Shown here: positions 8,886-16,148 of the stretch, one piece after another
How the letters are laid out: every line of letters begins with the position of its first letter
Numbering within the stretch: the first letter of the stretch is position 1
Assembly: GCF_000241345.1 (NCBI RefSeq)
Contig: NZ_BAED01000034.1
Coordinates: forward strand, 62,001 to 126,000
DNA length: 64,000 nt
Reading direction: 5' to 3'
Source: Gordonia amarae NBRC 15530
GTDB taxonomy: Bacteria; Actinomycetota; Actinomycetes; Mycobacteriales; Mycobacteriaceae
Notes under the pieces: model-generated
The model's database searches: none
What the model was told of the DNA's origin: nothing
The model's input: only the letters and a program-made list of their open reading frames with translations
Program-made: the position numbers and the translations under genes

Positions 8886-10385
8886 CTAGCCGTTCCGGGA
8901 TGCCACGCCGCGCCCGGTTCGGGAGGCGCCGCCGCGGGACGAACCCGTCCGGGTGTTTCCGCCGCGGGCACCCGCACCCCGGGTGCTGCCGCCGCGCGAT
9001 TCCCCGGTGTGTCCGGTACCGCGGCGCGATTCGCCCCTGGTGCCACCCTCGGCGCCACCGCGCCGAGTGCTGCTCTGCTGTGCCCCGCCGCGTTGAGCGC
9101 CGCCACGCTGCCCGCCGGTGCCACCGCGGCGCGAGGACTGACCGGGCCGCGAGGTGCCCTTGTTCTGTGAGGTGGTGCCACTCTGCTGCACCGGTTGCGG
9201 TTTCACGCGGGGAGCGCGTTCGCCGACCAGTTCGTCGACGGCCTCACTGCGGGCGTCGGCCTGCTGCGGGCGCACCGAGATCTTGGCCTTGCGCAGCAAC
9301 TGCGCCACGTCGCGGCGCTGCTCGGGCAGGCATACGGTGACGACGTCGCCGGAGCTCCCGGCGCGGGCGGTGCGGCCCGAACGATGCAGGTACGCCTTGT
9401 GTTCGGCGGGCGGGTCGACGTGCACGACGAGTTCGATGCCGTCCACGTGCACACCACGTGCGGCCACGTCGGTGGCCACCAGCACCCGGACGCTGCCGTC
9501 GGCGAACGCCGACAGGTTCCGGTCACGTTGCGGCTGCGACAGATTGCCGTGCAGGTCGACCGCCGGAATACCGTCGGAGGTCAGCTTCTTGGCCCACTTG
9601 CGGGCCTGATGTTTGGTGCGGGTGAACAGGATCCGCCGGCCGCTCCCGGAGGCCAGTTCGGCGACGAGATCGTTCTTGCGGTCGGGGGCCACCTCGAACA
9701 CGTGGTGGGTCATCGCCGGGACGGGCGAGGACGCCTCGTCCACCGAATGCAGGGTGGGCGAATGCAGGAACTTGCGGGCCAGCACGTCGACACCGTTGTC
9801 GAGGGTCGCCGAGAACAGCAGCCGCTGGCCGTCGGCGGGGGTGGCCTTCATGATGCGGGTGACGCCGGGCAGGAAGCCCAGGTCGGCCATGTGGTCGGCC
9901 TCGTCGAGGACGGTGACCCGCACCTTGTCGAGCCGGACGATGCCCTGACTCATCAGGTCTTCGAGGCGTCCGGGGCAGGCCACTACGATGTCGACGCCGC
10001 GGCGGAACGCCTCTACCTGGCGGCCCTGCTTGACGCCTCCGAACACGGTGGTGACCACGAGGTTGGAGGTCTGTGCCAGCGGGCTGAGGGTGGCGGCGAT
10101 CTGGGTGGCCAGTTCGCGGGTCGGGGCCAGGACCAGGCCGGTCGGGGCGCCGGGTGCGCGACGGATCTCGCCGTCGGCCTTGGCCTGCGCGAGGCGGGCG
10201 ACCATGGGAATGGAGAAGGCGAGGGTCTTGCCGGAGCCGGTCTTGCCACGGCCGAGCACGTCGCCGCCGGCGAGGGTGTCGGCCAGGGTCGCGGCCTGGA
10301 TTTCAAATGCTTCGGTCTTACCCTCTGCCGCAAGCACTTTCACAAGACTTGCGGGCACGCCGAGGGACTCGAATGTTGTGGTCAC
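8886..10385 (-). CDS. DEAD-box ATP-dependent RNA helicase with Arg/Gly-rich tail
   Basis: 499-residue RNA helicase of the RhlE/DeaD class. Motif I (RGKTGSGKT, 46-54), PTRELATQ, LDEAD, SAT and HRSGRTARAG are all visible, so both RecA lobes are intact. From about residue 400 the protein becomes a low-complexity tail rich in RGG, RGA and TRG repeats, typical of RNA-binding extensions. Likely roles are ribosome assembly or mRNA turnover. The start is GTG at 10385, followed by the Q-motif-like region FESLGVPASLVKVL and the Q motif gln in FEIQAAT. Confidence 0.92.
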   Translation of the reverse strand: MTTTFESLGVPASLVKVLAAEGKTEAFEIQAATLADTLAGGDVLGRGKTGSGKTLAFSIPMVARLAQAKADGEIRRAPGAPTGLVLAPTRELATQIAATLSPLAQTSNLVVTTVFGGVKQGRQVEAFRRGVDIVVACPGRLEDLMSQGIVRLDKVRVTVLDEADHMADLGFLPGVTRIMKATPADGQRLLFSATLDNGVDVLARKFLHSPTLHSVDEASSPVPAMTHHVFEVAPDRKNDLVAELASGSGRRILFTRTKHQARKWAKKLTSDGIPAVDLHGNLSQPQRDRNLSAFADGSVRVLVATDVAARGVHVDGIELVVHVDPPAEHKAYLHRSGRTARAGSSGDVVTVCLPEQRRDVAQLLRKAKISVRPQQADARSEAVDELVGERAPRVKPQPVQQSGTTSQNKGTSRPGQSSRRGGTGGQRGGAQRGGAQQSSTRRGGAEGGTRGESRRGTGHTGESRGGSTRGAGARGGNTRTGSSRGGASRTGRGVASRNG

Positions 10386-10637
10386 TGATGTGTGCTTTCA
10401 CGATCTGGACATGCCTGCGACGCCACCATGGGCGGAGGATGTCAATGGGCGAACACGCGGGCTTGCGAGCTCGTTCGCCGTACGAAAGTCTGCTGGCGGG
10501 TGGATCACCCGCAACGAAGCGTTCTACGACGCGTTGTCGCACCGTGGTGCGGACACTTCCCTCGACACTACCCGCCGGTAACCACAGGGCCAATTCTTTT
10601 CGGGGTGACGTCGCCCACTACCGGCGCCAGGTGGGAC

Positions 10638-11264
10638 TCACGACACCTCGGTGATCATCACCGCGACGGTACCCGGCTCCAGCGCCTCGAAGACGTGCTC
10701 GACGTCGCCGGGATAGGTGACGAAGTCGCCCGCGCGCAGTTCGACGGCCGCGCCGACGGGTCCGAGCCGCGCCGACCCGGCGCTGATCACCACATGCTCG
10801 ACGGCGCCCCGGACATGCGGCGCCGACACCTTGGGCACCCCCGGTTCGGCCCGGATCAGGTACATGTCGCGGCGCGAATGCGGCGGTGCCGGCGACAGCA
10901 GCGTCGTCGTGTATTCGGCGGTGGCCGCCGCGATCACGGGTCCGTCCCCGAACCGGATCACCTCAACGGGACGGGACGGACTGTCGAGCAGATCCGAAAA
11001 CTGAACTCCCAGAGCATTACTCAACGACCACAGGGTTTCCACACTGGGATTGCCCTCGCCCGATTCGAGCTGCGACAGCGTCGATTTCCCGATACCCGCC
11101 CGGCGGGCGAGTTCGGCGATGGACAGGCCGGCCCGGGTGCGCTCGCGTCTGAGGGCCGCGGCGACCAGTTGCTTCGGGTTGACCCGCGCACGCTCGTCCG
11201 GCACACCATTGCCCGACATCCCGGACGATCGTTCATCCTGGCGGAGCTCATCCATGGAGGTCAT
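10638..11264 (-). CDS. XRE-family regulator with C-terminal cupin domain
   Basis: 208-residue transcription factor. A helix-turn-helix of the XRE type spans about residues 35-90 (RAGLSIAELARRAGIGKSTL). A cupin sensor domain spans about 125-205 (HVRGAVEHVVISAG, LRAGDFVTYPGDVEHVFEAL). Such proteins often regulate amino-acid export or catabolism and commonly sit next to azlCD, as here. Its first codons (MDELRQDERSS from the ATG at 11255) and upstream region recur at the start of the neighbouring lipoprotein gene. The ATG at 11255 is an alternative start and may be leaderless. Confidence 0.88.
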   Translation of the reverse strand: MTSMDELRQDERSSGMSGNGVPDERARVNPKQLVAAALRRERTRAGLSIAELARRAGIGKSTLSQLESGEGNPSVETLWSLSNALGVQFSDLLDSPSRPVEVIRFGDGPVIAAATAEYTTTLLSPAPPHSRRDMYLIRAEPGVPKVSAPHVRGAVEHVVISAGSARLGPVGAAVELRAGDFVTYPGDVEHVFEALEPGTVAVMITEVS

Positions 11265-11300
11265 CGTAGTGGCCGCACGTTCATGGCGATGTTCTCAGAC
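11209..11300. repeat. control-region repeat, copy A (XRE start plus remnant azlC start)
   Basis: About 90 bp that align with copy B at 12511-12603. Both contain GGACGATCGTTCATC, the start codons of a leftward MD..RQDERSS peptide, TCCATGG, and a second CGTTCAT 47-48 bp from the first. The right end still reads like a broken azlC start (codons for RS-WR after GTGGCCGCA). Confidence 0.8.
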
Positions 11301-12558
11301 TGATGGATTCGACTCCGTCCCGACTGAGCATCAGTATCGCGTTCTCGTCGGCGTAGAGGGGCGTCGCACCGGTGGGCAGCGGGTGCTGTCCGAACTGGCG
11401 GAGGTCGGACCGCCGCAGAAAGCGAATCCGGCCGGGCTCGCGGATCGCGATGATTCGCGTGTTCGCGATCACGCCGACCTGCCACTGTTCCCATTTGTGG
11501 GCTTCGATAGGCAGTTCACGGGCACGGCCGTCGGCGTCGACGAACACCGATCCGGTGACCAGATAGTCGGTGCCGCACGACGGGCCGAACAGGGTCCGGC
11601 GGGAGCTGTACAGTACCCGCCCGGAGTGCGGGTCTATCAGCGCCCAGCCTGTCGGGGTATCCAGGACGGGCAACAGACATGTACGCGCTGTCGGCCCCGC
11701 AGAACTCGGGCTCATTCCGCCGACCGCGCCGAGCACCCGCCCGGAGTTATCGTGCAGGACGGTCGTCGCGCGGCTGGTGTCGCGCTGGTTGATGCTGGTG
11801 GCAAAGCCCGCCAGATAGCTTGTCGCACCGGCAAACCAGCGGTTGTCCGGGTGCTCGACCTCCTCCCGCGCGATGATCCGGCCGGTTTCGCGGCTGCGGA
11901 CCTCCCAGCTGAACGCCGCCGACGATCCGTAGAGGCCTTCGGCGTTCACGGTGCTGGAGACGGTCGGAGGTTCGGTGATGTCGCCGCGTTGCCGGGCGAG
12001 CGCCGACCGGATCGTGGTGGACCGGCCGCGGTCGAGCCTGCTCATCGTTTCGCCGTCCCGGTCGAGGATCACACGGCCGGTATCGGCAACCGAGCCTGCC
12101 TCGGTGTCGGCGGGGGTACACCAGATCCGGTCGGCCCTCTCGAAGAAGCAGTCGCGCACGTCACGGCGCTTCCAGCCAATGCGGCCGTCGCGCCTGTCGA
12201 TGGAGAAGATCATGTCGTTGTCGTCGTCGTCCGACGTCTGCAAGAGCAGCGAGCCGGGCAGCGTGTCGAGGAACCGGACCCGATTCTCCACACGATCCCG
12301 GATCGTCGCGATGCCGAGAGAAGCCGGAGTCAGATGCCAGCCGGTCGGCGTGAGGCTCCGCTCCGAACCCGCTGCGGGCGCCGATCCTTCCATGGAGGAC
12401 GGTGCCGTTCCGGTCGTGCGCGGGGAGCACCCGACGAGAACCGCGGCGGCCATGACCATGCTGAGAGCCACAGCCGCCGGTGGTCGTGGACCAGCCCGAA
12501 CCCGGCGCGCATCGTTCGATATACAGGACGATCGTTCATCTTGACGGATTGCGTCCAT
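11281..12558 (-). CDS. lipoprotein with PQQ/beta-propeller-like repeats, unknown function
   Basis: 425 residues. A lipobox (VLVGC, Cys44) follows a hydrophobic stretch, so the mature protein should be exported and lipid-anchored. The mature part has repeated strand motifs such as FSIDRRDGRIGWKRRD, ETGRIIAREEVEH and DPHSGRVLYSSRR, typical of PQQ-like beta-propellers. The n-region is unusually long because residues 1-11 (MDAIRQDERSS) are nearly the same as the start of the XRE regulator. They derive from a duplicated control region, and the stop codon lies inside the other copy. An internal GTG about 8 residues before the hydrophobic core is an alternative start. Confidence 0.75.
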   Translation of the reverse strand: MDAIRQDERSSCISNDARRVRAGPRPPAAVALSMVMAAAVLVGCSPRTTGTAPSSMEGSAPAAGSERSLTPTGWHLTPASLGIATIRDRVENRVRFLDTLPGSLLLQTSDDDDNDMIFSIDRRDGRIGWKRRDVRDCFFERADRIWCTPADTEAGSVADTGRVILDRDGETMSRLDRGRSTTIRSALARQRGDITEPPTVSSTVNAEGLYGSSAAFSWEVRSRETGRIIAREEVEHPDNRWFAGATSYLAGFATSINQRDTSRATTVLHDNSGRVLGAVGGMSPSSAGPTARTCLLPVLDTPTGWALIDPHSGRVLYSSRRTLFGPSCGTDYLVTGSVFVDADGRARELPIEAHKWEQWQVGVIANTRIIAIREPGRIRFLRRSDLRQFGQHPLPTGATPLYADENAILMLSRDGVESISLRTSP

Positions 12559-12603
12559 GGGTCCACTATAGTGTCCATGCGTTCATTATGGCGAACATTG
12601 ACT
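12511..12603. repeat. control-region repeat, copy B (lipoprotein/azlC divergent promoter)
   Basis: Second copy of the repeat at 11209-11300. It provides the divergent promoter of the lipoprotein (leftward) and azlC (rightward). The perfect palindrome CACTATAGTG (12565-12574) gives TATAGT -10 boxes on both strands. TTGACG lies at 12541-12546. Confidence 0.8.
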
Positions 12604-13305
12604 GCGGGAGACCGGCGCACAATTCTGGTCATCTGCGCATCGATGGTGATCATCGGGATGTCGTACGGGGTCAGCGCACACGAGGGCGGCTTCCCGGTGT
12701 GGCTGACCGTGCTGATCTCGGCCACAGTGCTCGGTGGGTCGTCGGAATTCCTGTTCATCGGCATCGTCGCCGCCGGTGGCGCCCCCCTGCTCGCGGCGCT
12801 GGCCGGAATCCTGGTGAACACCCGATCCCTCGGCTACGGACTGGCCGTCGGACGGTACCTGCCTCGCGGCCGGCGCATGTTCCCTGCCGCACACCTCCTC
12901 AACGACGAGACCGTGGCGCTCAGCGCCGCCCAGACCACGCCGGCGAAAGCCCGTGCGGCGTATGTGATGTGCGGTATCGGGGTGTTGCTCAGTTGGCCTC
13001 TCGGTGCGCTGCTCGGCAGCGGACTCGGCCGGCTCGTCGCCGATCCGCAGTCCCTCGGACTCGACGCCGCGTTCCCCGCTCTGCTCCTGGCGCTGGCGAT
13101 TCCGTCGTTGCGCGATCCGCAGACGCGGTGGGCGGGGATCCTCGGTGCCGGTGCGGCGGTGGCGACGACCTCCGTCCTGCCGGCAGGAGTGCCGATCGTC
13201 GTATCGCTGATCGGCGTCGCCGTCGTCGAGCTGTGGCGACGGGTTCGGGGTACGGATAACGCAGTCGTGCAGGATGTTCCGGAGTTGCAGGAGGCCGCAC
13301 GGTGA
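12577..13305 (+). CDS. azlC: AzlC-family branched-chain amino acid export permease, large subunit
   Basis: 242-residue membrane protein. AzlC with AzlD forms an exporter for branched-chain or related amino acids. Family features are the early membrane segment, the GGSSEFLFIGIVAAGG region, NTRSLGYGLAVGRYLP and HLLNDETVALS. A TATAGT -10 element lies 5 bp before the ATG, so the transcript may be nearly leaderless. The in-frame GTG at 12571 is an alternative start. The last four bases overlap azlD (GTGA). The XRE-cupin regulator is the likely controller. Confidence 0.88.
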   Translation: MRSLWRTLTAGDRRTILVICASMVIIGMSYGVSAHEGGFPVWLTVLISATVLGGSSEFLFIGIVAAGGAPLLAALAGILVNTRSLGYGLAVGRYLPRGRRMFPAAHLLNDETVALSAAQTTPAKARAAYVMCGIGVLLSWPLGALLGSGLGRLVADPQSLGLDAAFPALLLALAIPSLRDPQTRWAGILGAGAAVATTSVLPAGVPIVVSLIGVAVVELWRRVRGTDNAVVQDVPELQEAAR

Positions 13306-13616
13306 CCTCTGTCCTGATCGGTGTGGCGGTACTGGCCGTCGGCACCTATCTTCTCCGGCTGGCCGGTCCCCTGCTGCAGTCCCGGATCCGGTTGTCCGAC
13401 GGCACGCGGCGGGTGCTCGATCGCGGCGCCGTGGTCCTGCTGGTCGCGGTCGCCGTGACCGGAGCACTGTACGCCGACGGCGATTTCACCGGCTGGGCGC
13501 GACCGCTCGGAGTCGGGGCGGGTGTGGTGGCAGCATTCTTCAAGCCTCCGCTGGTGGCGATCGTGCTGATCGCCGCCGTCACCACCGCCGCCCTGCGCGC
13601 CGCCGGGGTCGCCTGA
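13302..13616 (+). CDS. azlD: AzlD-family branched-chain amino acid export permease, small subunit
   Basis: 104 residues with three or four hydrophobic segments, the usual AzlD size. It starts at GTG overlapping the azlC stop by 4 bp (GTGA), so the two subunits are translationally coupled. The sequence GTYLLRLAGPLL near the start and AAFFKPPLVAIVLIAAV later fit the family. It converges on the GH1 gene. Confidence 0.88.
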   Translation: MTSVLIGVAVLAVGTYLLRLAGPLLQSRIRLSDGTRRVLDRGAVVLLVAVAVTGALYADGDFTGWARPLGVGAGVVAAFFKPPLVAIVLIAAVTTAALRAAGVA

Positions 13617-13673
13617 CAACTCCTGCCAGGTCCGGAAGATTATGTTGTCCAACGGTTTGCCGGCTACCCGACG

Positions 13674-14975
13674 TCAGCGGACCACCGCCGGGTGGGTACA
13701 ACTGTCGGGAACCGACACCAGCGAGCAGGGCACCGGCAGCCGCGTGGGACGGTAACCGGCACGAACGCCATGCGCCCTGGTGATCTCGCGGTACGCTGCT
13801 ACGGCATCGGTGGGCCGCCGGGTCAGCGTCGGATCATGTTGTACATCAACCGAATACAGACCGAACCGGGGACGGTAGTCGCCCCATTCATAGTTGTCGG
13901 TGATGCTCCAATAGTTGAACGACACCACGTTGATGCCGTCCTGTTTGGCGCGCTGAATCCAGTAGACGGTGTCGCGCAGGTGATCTCCGCGCCGGTAACC
14001 GTCCGGCCGCACCCCACTCGGGGAGCCCGCCATTCCGGCCTCGATGATGCGGATCGGTGTGCCCGGATAGCGCTGCGCCAGATGACGCAACACGTAGTAG
14101 ATGCTCTCGGGGGCCTGGGTGGCCTTCCACAGGTCACCGGTGATCGCATTGGTGGTGCTCAGGTCGGTCGCCGACACCGAGTAGTAGTTGTCGACGCCGA
14201 TGAAATCCATGCTGCCCCGAAGCCGTTCGGGGAACAGTCCTTCGAGCCAATTACCGAGGCCGGGCACCGGGAAATAGGCGATGTTCGAAGACACCTGTGC
14301 GTTCTTCTGCACTGAATGGATGTAGCGGTAGAGCCGCCGGTGGGAGTCGATGATGCCGTCGACCATCCGCATCGCGTTCTGCGGGCGGGTGGCGCCGTAC
14401 ATGAGCTCCCGCCGAACGTATTCGGTGGGTTCGTTGAAGGTGATCCACAGCGGATCGGCCCACTGGTAGCGGTCCACAACCCGTTTGCCGAAGGCCACCA
14501 TGTCGTCGGCCATCCCGGGCCGATTCCAGCCGCCCCTGTCCACCTCCCAGCCGGGGTGGACCCAGTGATTGAGCGTGATCATCGGCCGCATCCCGGCGTC
14601 GACGATCGCCCGCACCACCCGGTCGTAGAACGTCCAGCCGGCCTCGTCGTACCGCCCCGGCGACGGCTGCACCCGCGACCATTCGACGCTGGTGCGGTAG
14701 ATGCCCACCCCCAGCGACTTGGCCCGGGCGATGTCCTGGGCGTACCGGTGATAGAAGTCGACGCTGTTGCCGACCTTCTGCTCCACCTTGCCCTCGTCGC
14801 CGTACCGCACCCAGTTCGAATCCCTGTTGTACCCCTCGGACTGGAAACCGGCCTGCGCCACCCCGAACTGGAAGTCCGGCCCGAGCGACGGCACCGCCGC
14901 CTCCGCAGCCGGCGCCCTGCACACCAGCCCGGCCAGCATCACCGACACCACCATCACCGACAACCGCAGCCTCAT
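13674..14975 (-). CDS. secreted glycoside hydrolase family 1-like enzyme
   Basis: 433-residue predicted secreted glycosidase. A signal peptide (residues 1-26, ending AEAA) precedes a TIM-barrel. GH1 features are NHWVHPGW (136-143), the acid/base motif TFNEPTEY with Glu182, and a nucleophile-region Glu312 in IIEAG. The canonical nucleophile motif is TENG, so both neighbours of the Glu are substituted while the Glu itself is kept. Late motifs NVVSFNYWSITDNYEW and FGLYSVD fit family 1. The usual activity is beta-glucosidase or beta-galactosidase, but substrate and activity are unproven. The C-terminal tail has two cysteines that could form a disulfide outside the cell. Confidence 0.85.
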   Translation of the reverse strand: MRLRLSVMVVSVMLAGLVCRAPAAEAAVPSLGPDFQFGVAQAGFQSEGYNRDSNWVRYGDEGKVEQKVGNSVDFYHRYAQDIARAKSLGVGIYRTSVEWSRVQPSPGRYDEAGWTFYDRVVRAIVDAGMRPMITLNHWVHPGWEVDRGGWNRPGMADDMVAFGKRVVDRYQWADPLWITFNEPTEYVRRELMYGATRPQNAMRMVDGIIDSHRRLYRYIHSVQKNAQVSSNIAYFPVPGLGNWLEGLFPERLRGSMDFIGVDNYYSVSATDLSTTNAITGDLWKATQAPESIYYVLRHLAQRYPGTPIRIIEAGMAGSPSGVRPDGYRRGDHLRDTVYWIQRAKQDGINVVSFNYWSITDNYEWGDYRPRFGLYSVDVQHDPTLTRRPTDAVAAYREITRAHGVRAGYRPTRLPVPCSLVSVPDSCTHPAVVR

Positions 14976-15075
14976 ACCGTGGTTCTATCGTGCGCAGGCC
15001 CCCGACCCGGCCGGTTTGGAAAGACTCCCGGTGAGGCTGCTAGAGTGACACACGGTCGATCGCTCGCGATCGCCC

Positions 15076-15148
15076 GGGGCTATGGCGCAGTTGGTAGCGC
15101 GACTCGTTCGCATCGAGTAGGTCAGGGGTTCGATTCCCCTTAGCTCCA
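15076..15148 (+). tRNA. tRNA-Ala (anticodon CGC)
   Basis: 73-nt cloverleaf. The acceptor stem GGGGCTA pairs with TAGCTCC, with one G-U pair. The D-arm is GGCGCAGTTGGTAGCGC, the anticodon stem ACTCG/CGAGT carries loop TTCGCAT (anticodon CGC, codon GCG), and the T-arm is AGGGGTTCGATTCCCCT. The 3' CCA is not encoded. The 3' end borders a decayed integrase-bearing island, so this tRNA is the likely attachment site. Confidence 0.92.
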
Positions 15149-15156
15149 CCGAGAAA

Positions 15157-15185
15157 CCCCAGGTCAGAGCACTAGCGACCTGGGG
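15157..15185. terminator. hairpin terminator between tRNA-Ala and the integrase remnant
   Basis: Perfect 9-bp stem CCCCAGGTC / GACCTGGGG with an 11-nt loop, 9 bp after the tRNA end. It probably ends both the tRNA transcript and the leftward integrase transcript. Confidence 0.7.
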
Positions 15186-15375
15186 CTTCGTCATTCTCCC
15201 GCCTGCATGTCCCGCAGTGGTCCCGCAGTAGTTCATTCAGGCCCCGGAACTTGCGGTCCATCGCCACGGCAACCAGGTCCAGGTCGTCGGTCGAACAGGT
15301 CAGCGTAGGTGTCCAGCGTCTTGCTCGCCTTAGCGTGCCCGAGCGCCCTCTGCACGGCCTTCACCACTCCCCCGA
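15186..15375 (-). pseudogene. tyrosine recombinase (phage-type integrase) C-terminal fragment, frameshifted
   Basis: Only the last 60 or so residues of a tyrosine recombinase survive, leftward from about 15375. They read VVKAVQRALGHAKASKTLDT then YADLFD, which holds the conserved LGH histidine and the catalytic Tyr (TLDTYADLF). The N-terminal core-binding and most catalytic residues are missing. After LFD an extra C near 15286-15293 shifts the frame. In the +1 frame the expected DDLDLVAVAMDRKF tail continues. The fragment faces the tRNA-Ala 3' end, the usual orientation beside attL. Confidence 0.82.
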
Positions 15376-15396
15376 CTTCGGAAAGTGGGCACTGCA

Positions 15397-15468
15397 ATGA
15401 GGCTGTCCATCACATCCGACCAGCTCACAGAAGCGGCCGAAGCGATCGAGGGGGTGGAGGAGGAGTGA
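15397..15468 (+). CDS. 23-codon mini-ORF coupled to the next gene
   Basis: Short acidic peptide (MRLSITSDQLTEAAEAIEGV plus EEE). Its stop overlaps the GTG of the next ORF by 4 bases (GTGA), and its 3' end supplies the GGAGGAG ribosome binding site for that gene. It may be the truncated tail of a phage-type gene. Function unknown. Confidence 0.35.
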   Translation: MRLSITSDQLTEAAEAIEGVEEE

Positions 15469-15662
15469 GGCCCGCCATTTCGGGCATCGTGGCCGAACAC
15501 CACCTCGCAGGCACCACCGGCGGCGACGCGGTCGCCTACTGCGGGTGCGGCTGGCGGGGTCCCGACGACGCCGAGCTGGAACAGGCGTGGGGCGACTTCG
15601 CCGCCCACTTCCTGGACAAGCTCGCCGAGGCTGGGTATCAGGTAGTGCGGCTGTTCGACTGA
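15465..15662 (+). CDS. small actinophage-type protein with CxCGW motif
   Basis: 65 residues from a GTG start. The pattern His-rich start (AEHH), YCGCGWRGP, then a helix WGDFAAHFLDKLAEAGYQVV is common among small actinobacteriophage and island proteins of unknown function. Paired Cys and His residues suggest a metal-binding knuckle. It is followed directly by a strong hairpin terminator. The recognition is by pattern only. Confidence 0.5.
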   Translation: MRPAISGIVAEHHLAGTTGGDAVAYCGCGWRGPDDAELEQAWGDFAAHFLDKLAEAGYQVVRLFD

Positions 15663-15931
15663 GACGACGCCCTGCGCTTGGATACCTTGCGCAGGGCGTT
15701 CTTGTGTTCGGGGCGGATTCCCGTGCGAGAGTGCCGGACACCGGCGATCGTCATGATGTTCGTGGTCAAGCCGTCCACCATGTGCTTCGGTACACCCTTA
15801 GACCGCAGAAGTCGGTTGAGCGTGGTCCACGGCTCCGGGTTGGCCCTCCATTAGAGCGCACCCTCCCCGAATGCCCAATACCTCTTGAGGCGAAGGGTCT
15901 TGGCGTCGTCGTCAAGGTTGGACCAGGTCAC
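15638..15931 (-). pseudogene. actinophage-type gene interrupted by an in-frame TAA
   Basis: A leftward frame starts at GTG 15931 behind a strong AGGAGGGT site and reads TWSNLDDDAKTLRLKRYWAF then GEGAL before a TAA (15853-15851). The same frame continues without another stop as WRANPEPWTTLNRLLRSKG through to 15638. Together they match the RYW..GEG..KW....PW..L.R architecture of a small protein often encoded beside actinophage head genes, so the TAA most likely replaces a Lys codon in GEGA-x-KW. Alternatives are two short ORFs or readthrough. The function of that phage family is unknown to me. Confidence 0.55.
15667..15699. terminator. strong hairpin terminator
   Basis: Perfect 11-bp stem ACGCCCTGCGC / GCGCAGGGCGT with an 11-nt loop, followed by TTCTTGTGTT. 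It starts 5 bp after the rightward CxCGW gene. It also lies inside the 3' end of the leftward interrupted gene. Confidence 0.75.
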
Positions 15932-15959
15932 AACACCCTCCTGACGATAGGATGATTCC

Positions 15960-16148
15960 ATGTTAAACAAGCGAGAACAGCGACTGGCGGAGGAGCGACG
16001 ATTCCTCGATTCCTTCCGGGAGGAGCACGGCGGATTGCCGCCCCTGGTATTCCTGTGGCCGCAGGAGTTACAAGACGAGTTCGACCGACTTGATCGAGCC
16101 CATTTTGCCACGTGGTCACCGGAGGCTGAGGACTCCGTACCACGTTGA
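15960..16148 (+). CDS. hypothetical 62-residue protein in island
   Basis: Charged small protein beginning MLNKREQRLAEERRFLDSFR, predicted helical in its first half. A weak AGGAT site precedes the ATG. It is divergent from the interrupted gene and runs head-on into the GNAT-domain gene, overlapping its 3' end by 33 bp. It has no recognised family, and it could be a chance frame. Confidence 0.4.
   Translation: MLNKREQRLAEERRFLDSFREEHGGLPPLVFLWPQELQDEFDRLDRAHFATWSPEAEDSVPR

Noticed and set aside
9195..10388. Long plus-strand frame opposite the DEAD-box helicase
   Set aside because: Low-complexity Gly/His/Val sequence mirroring the helicase codons; every helicase motif is on the other strand.
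15545..15955. Plus-strand 136-codon frame in the island
   Set aside because: It overlaps the better-supported CxCGW gene and the interrupted leftward gene, and has no family resemblance.
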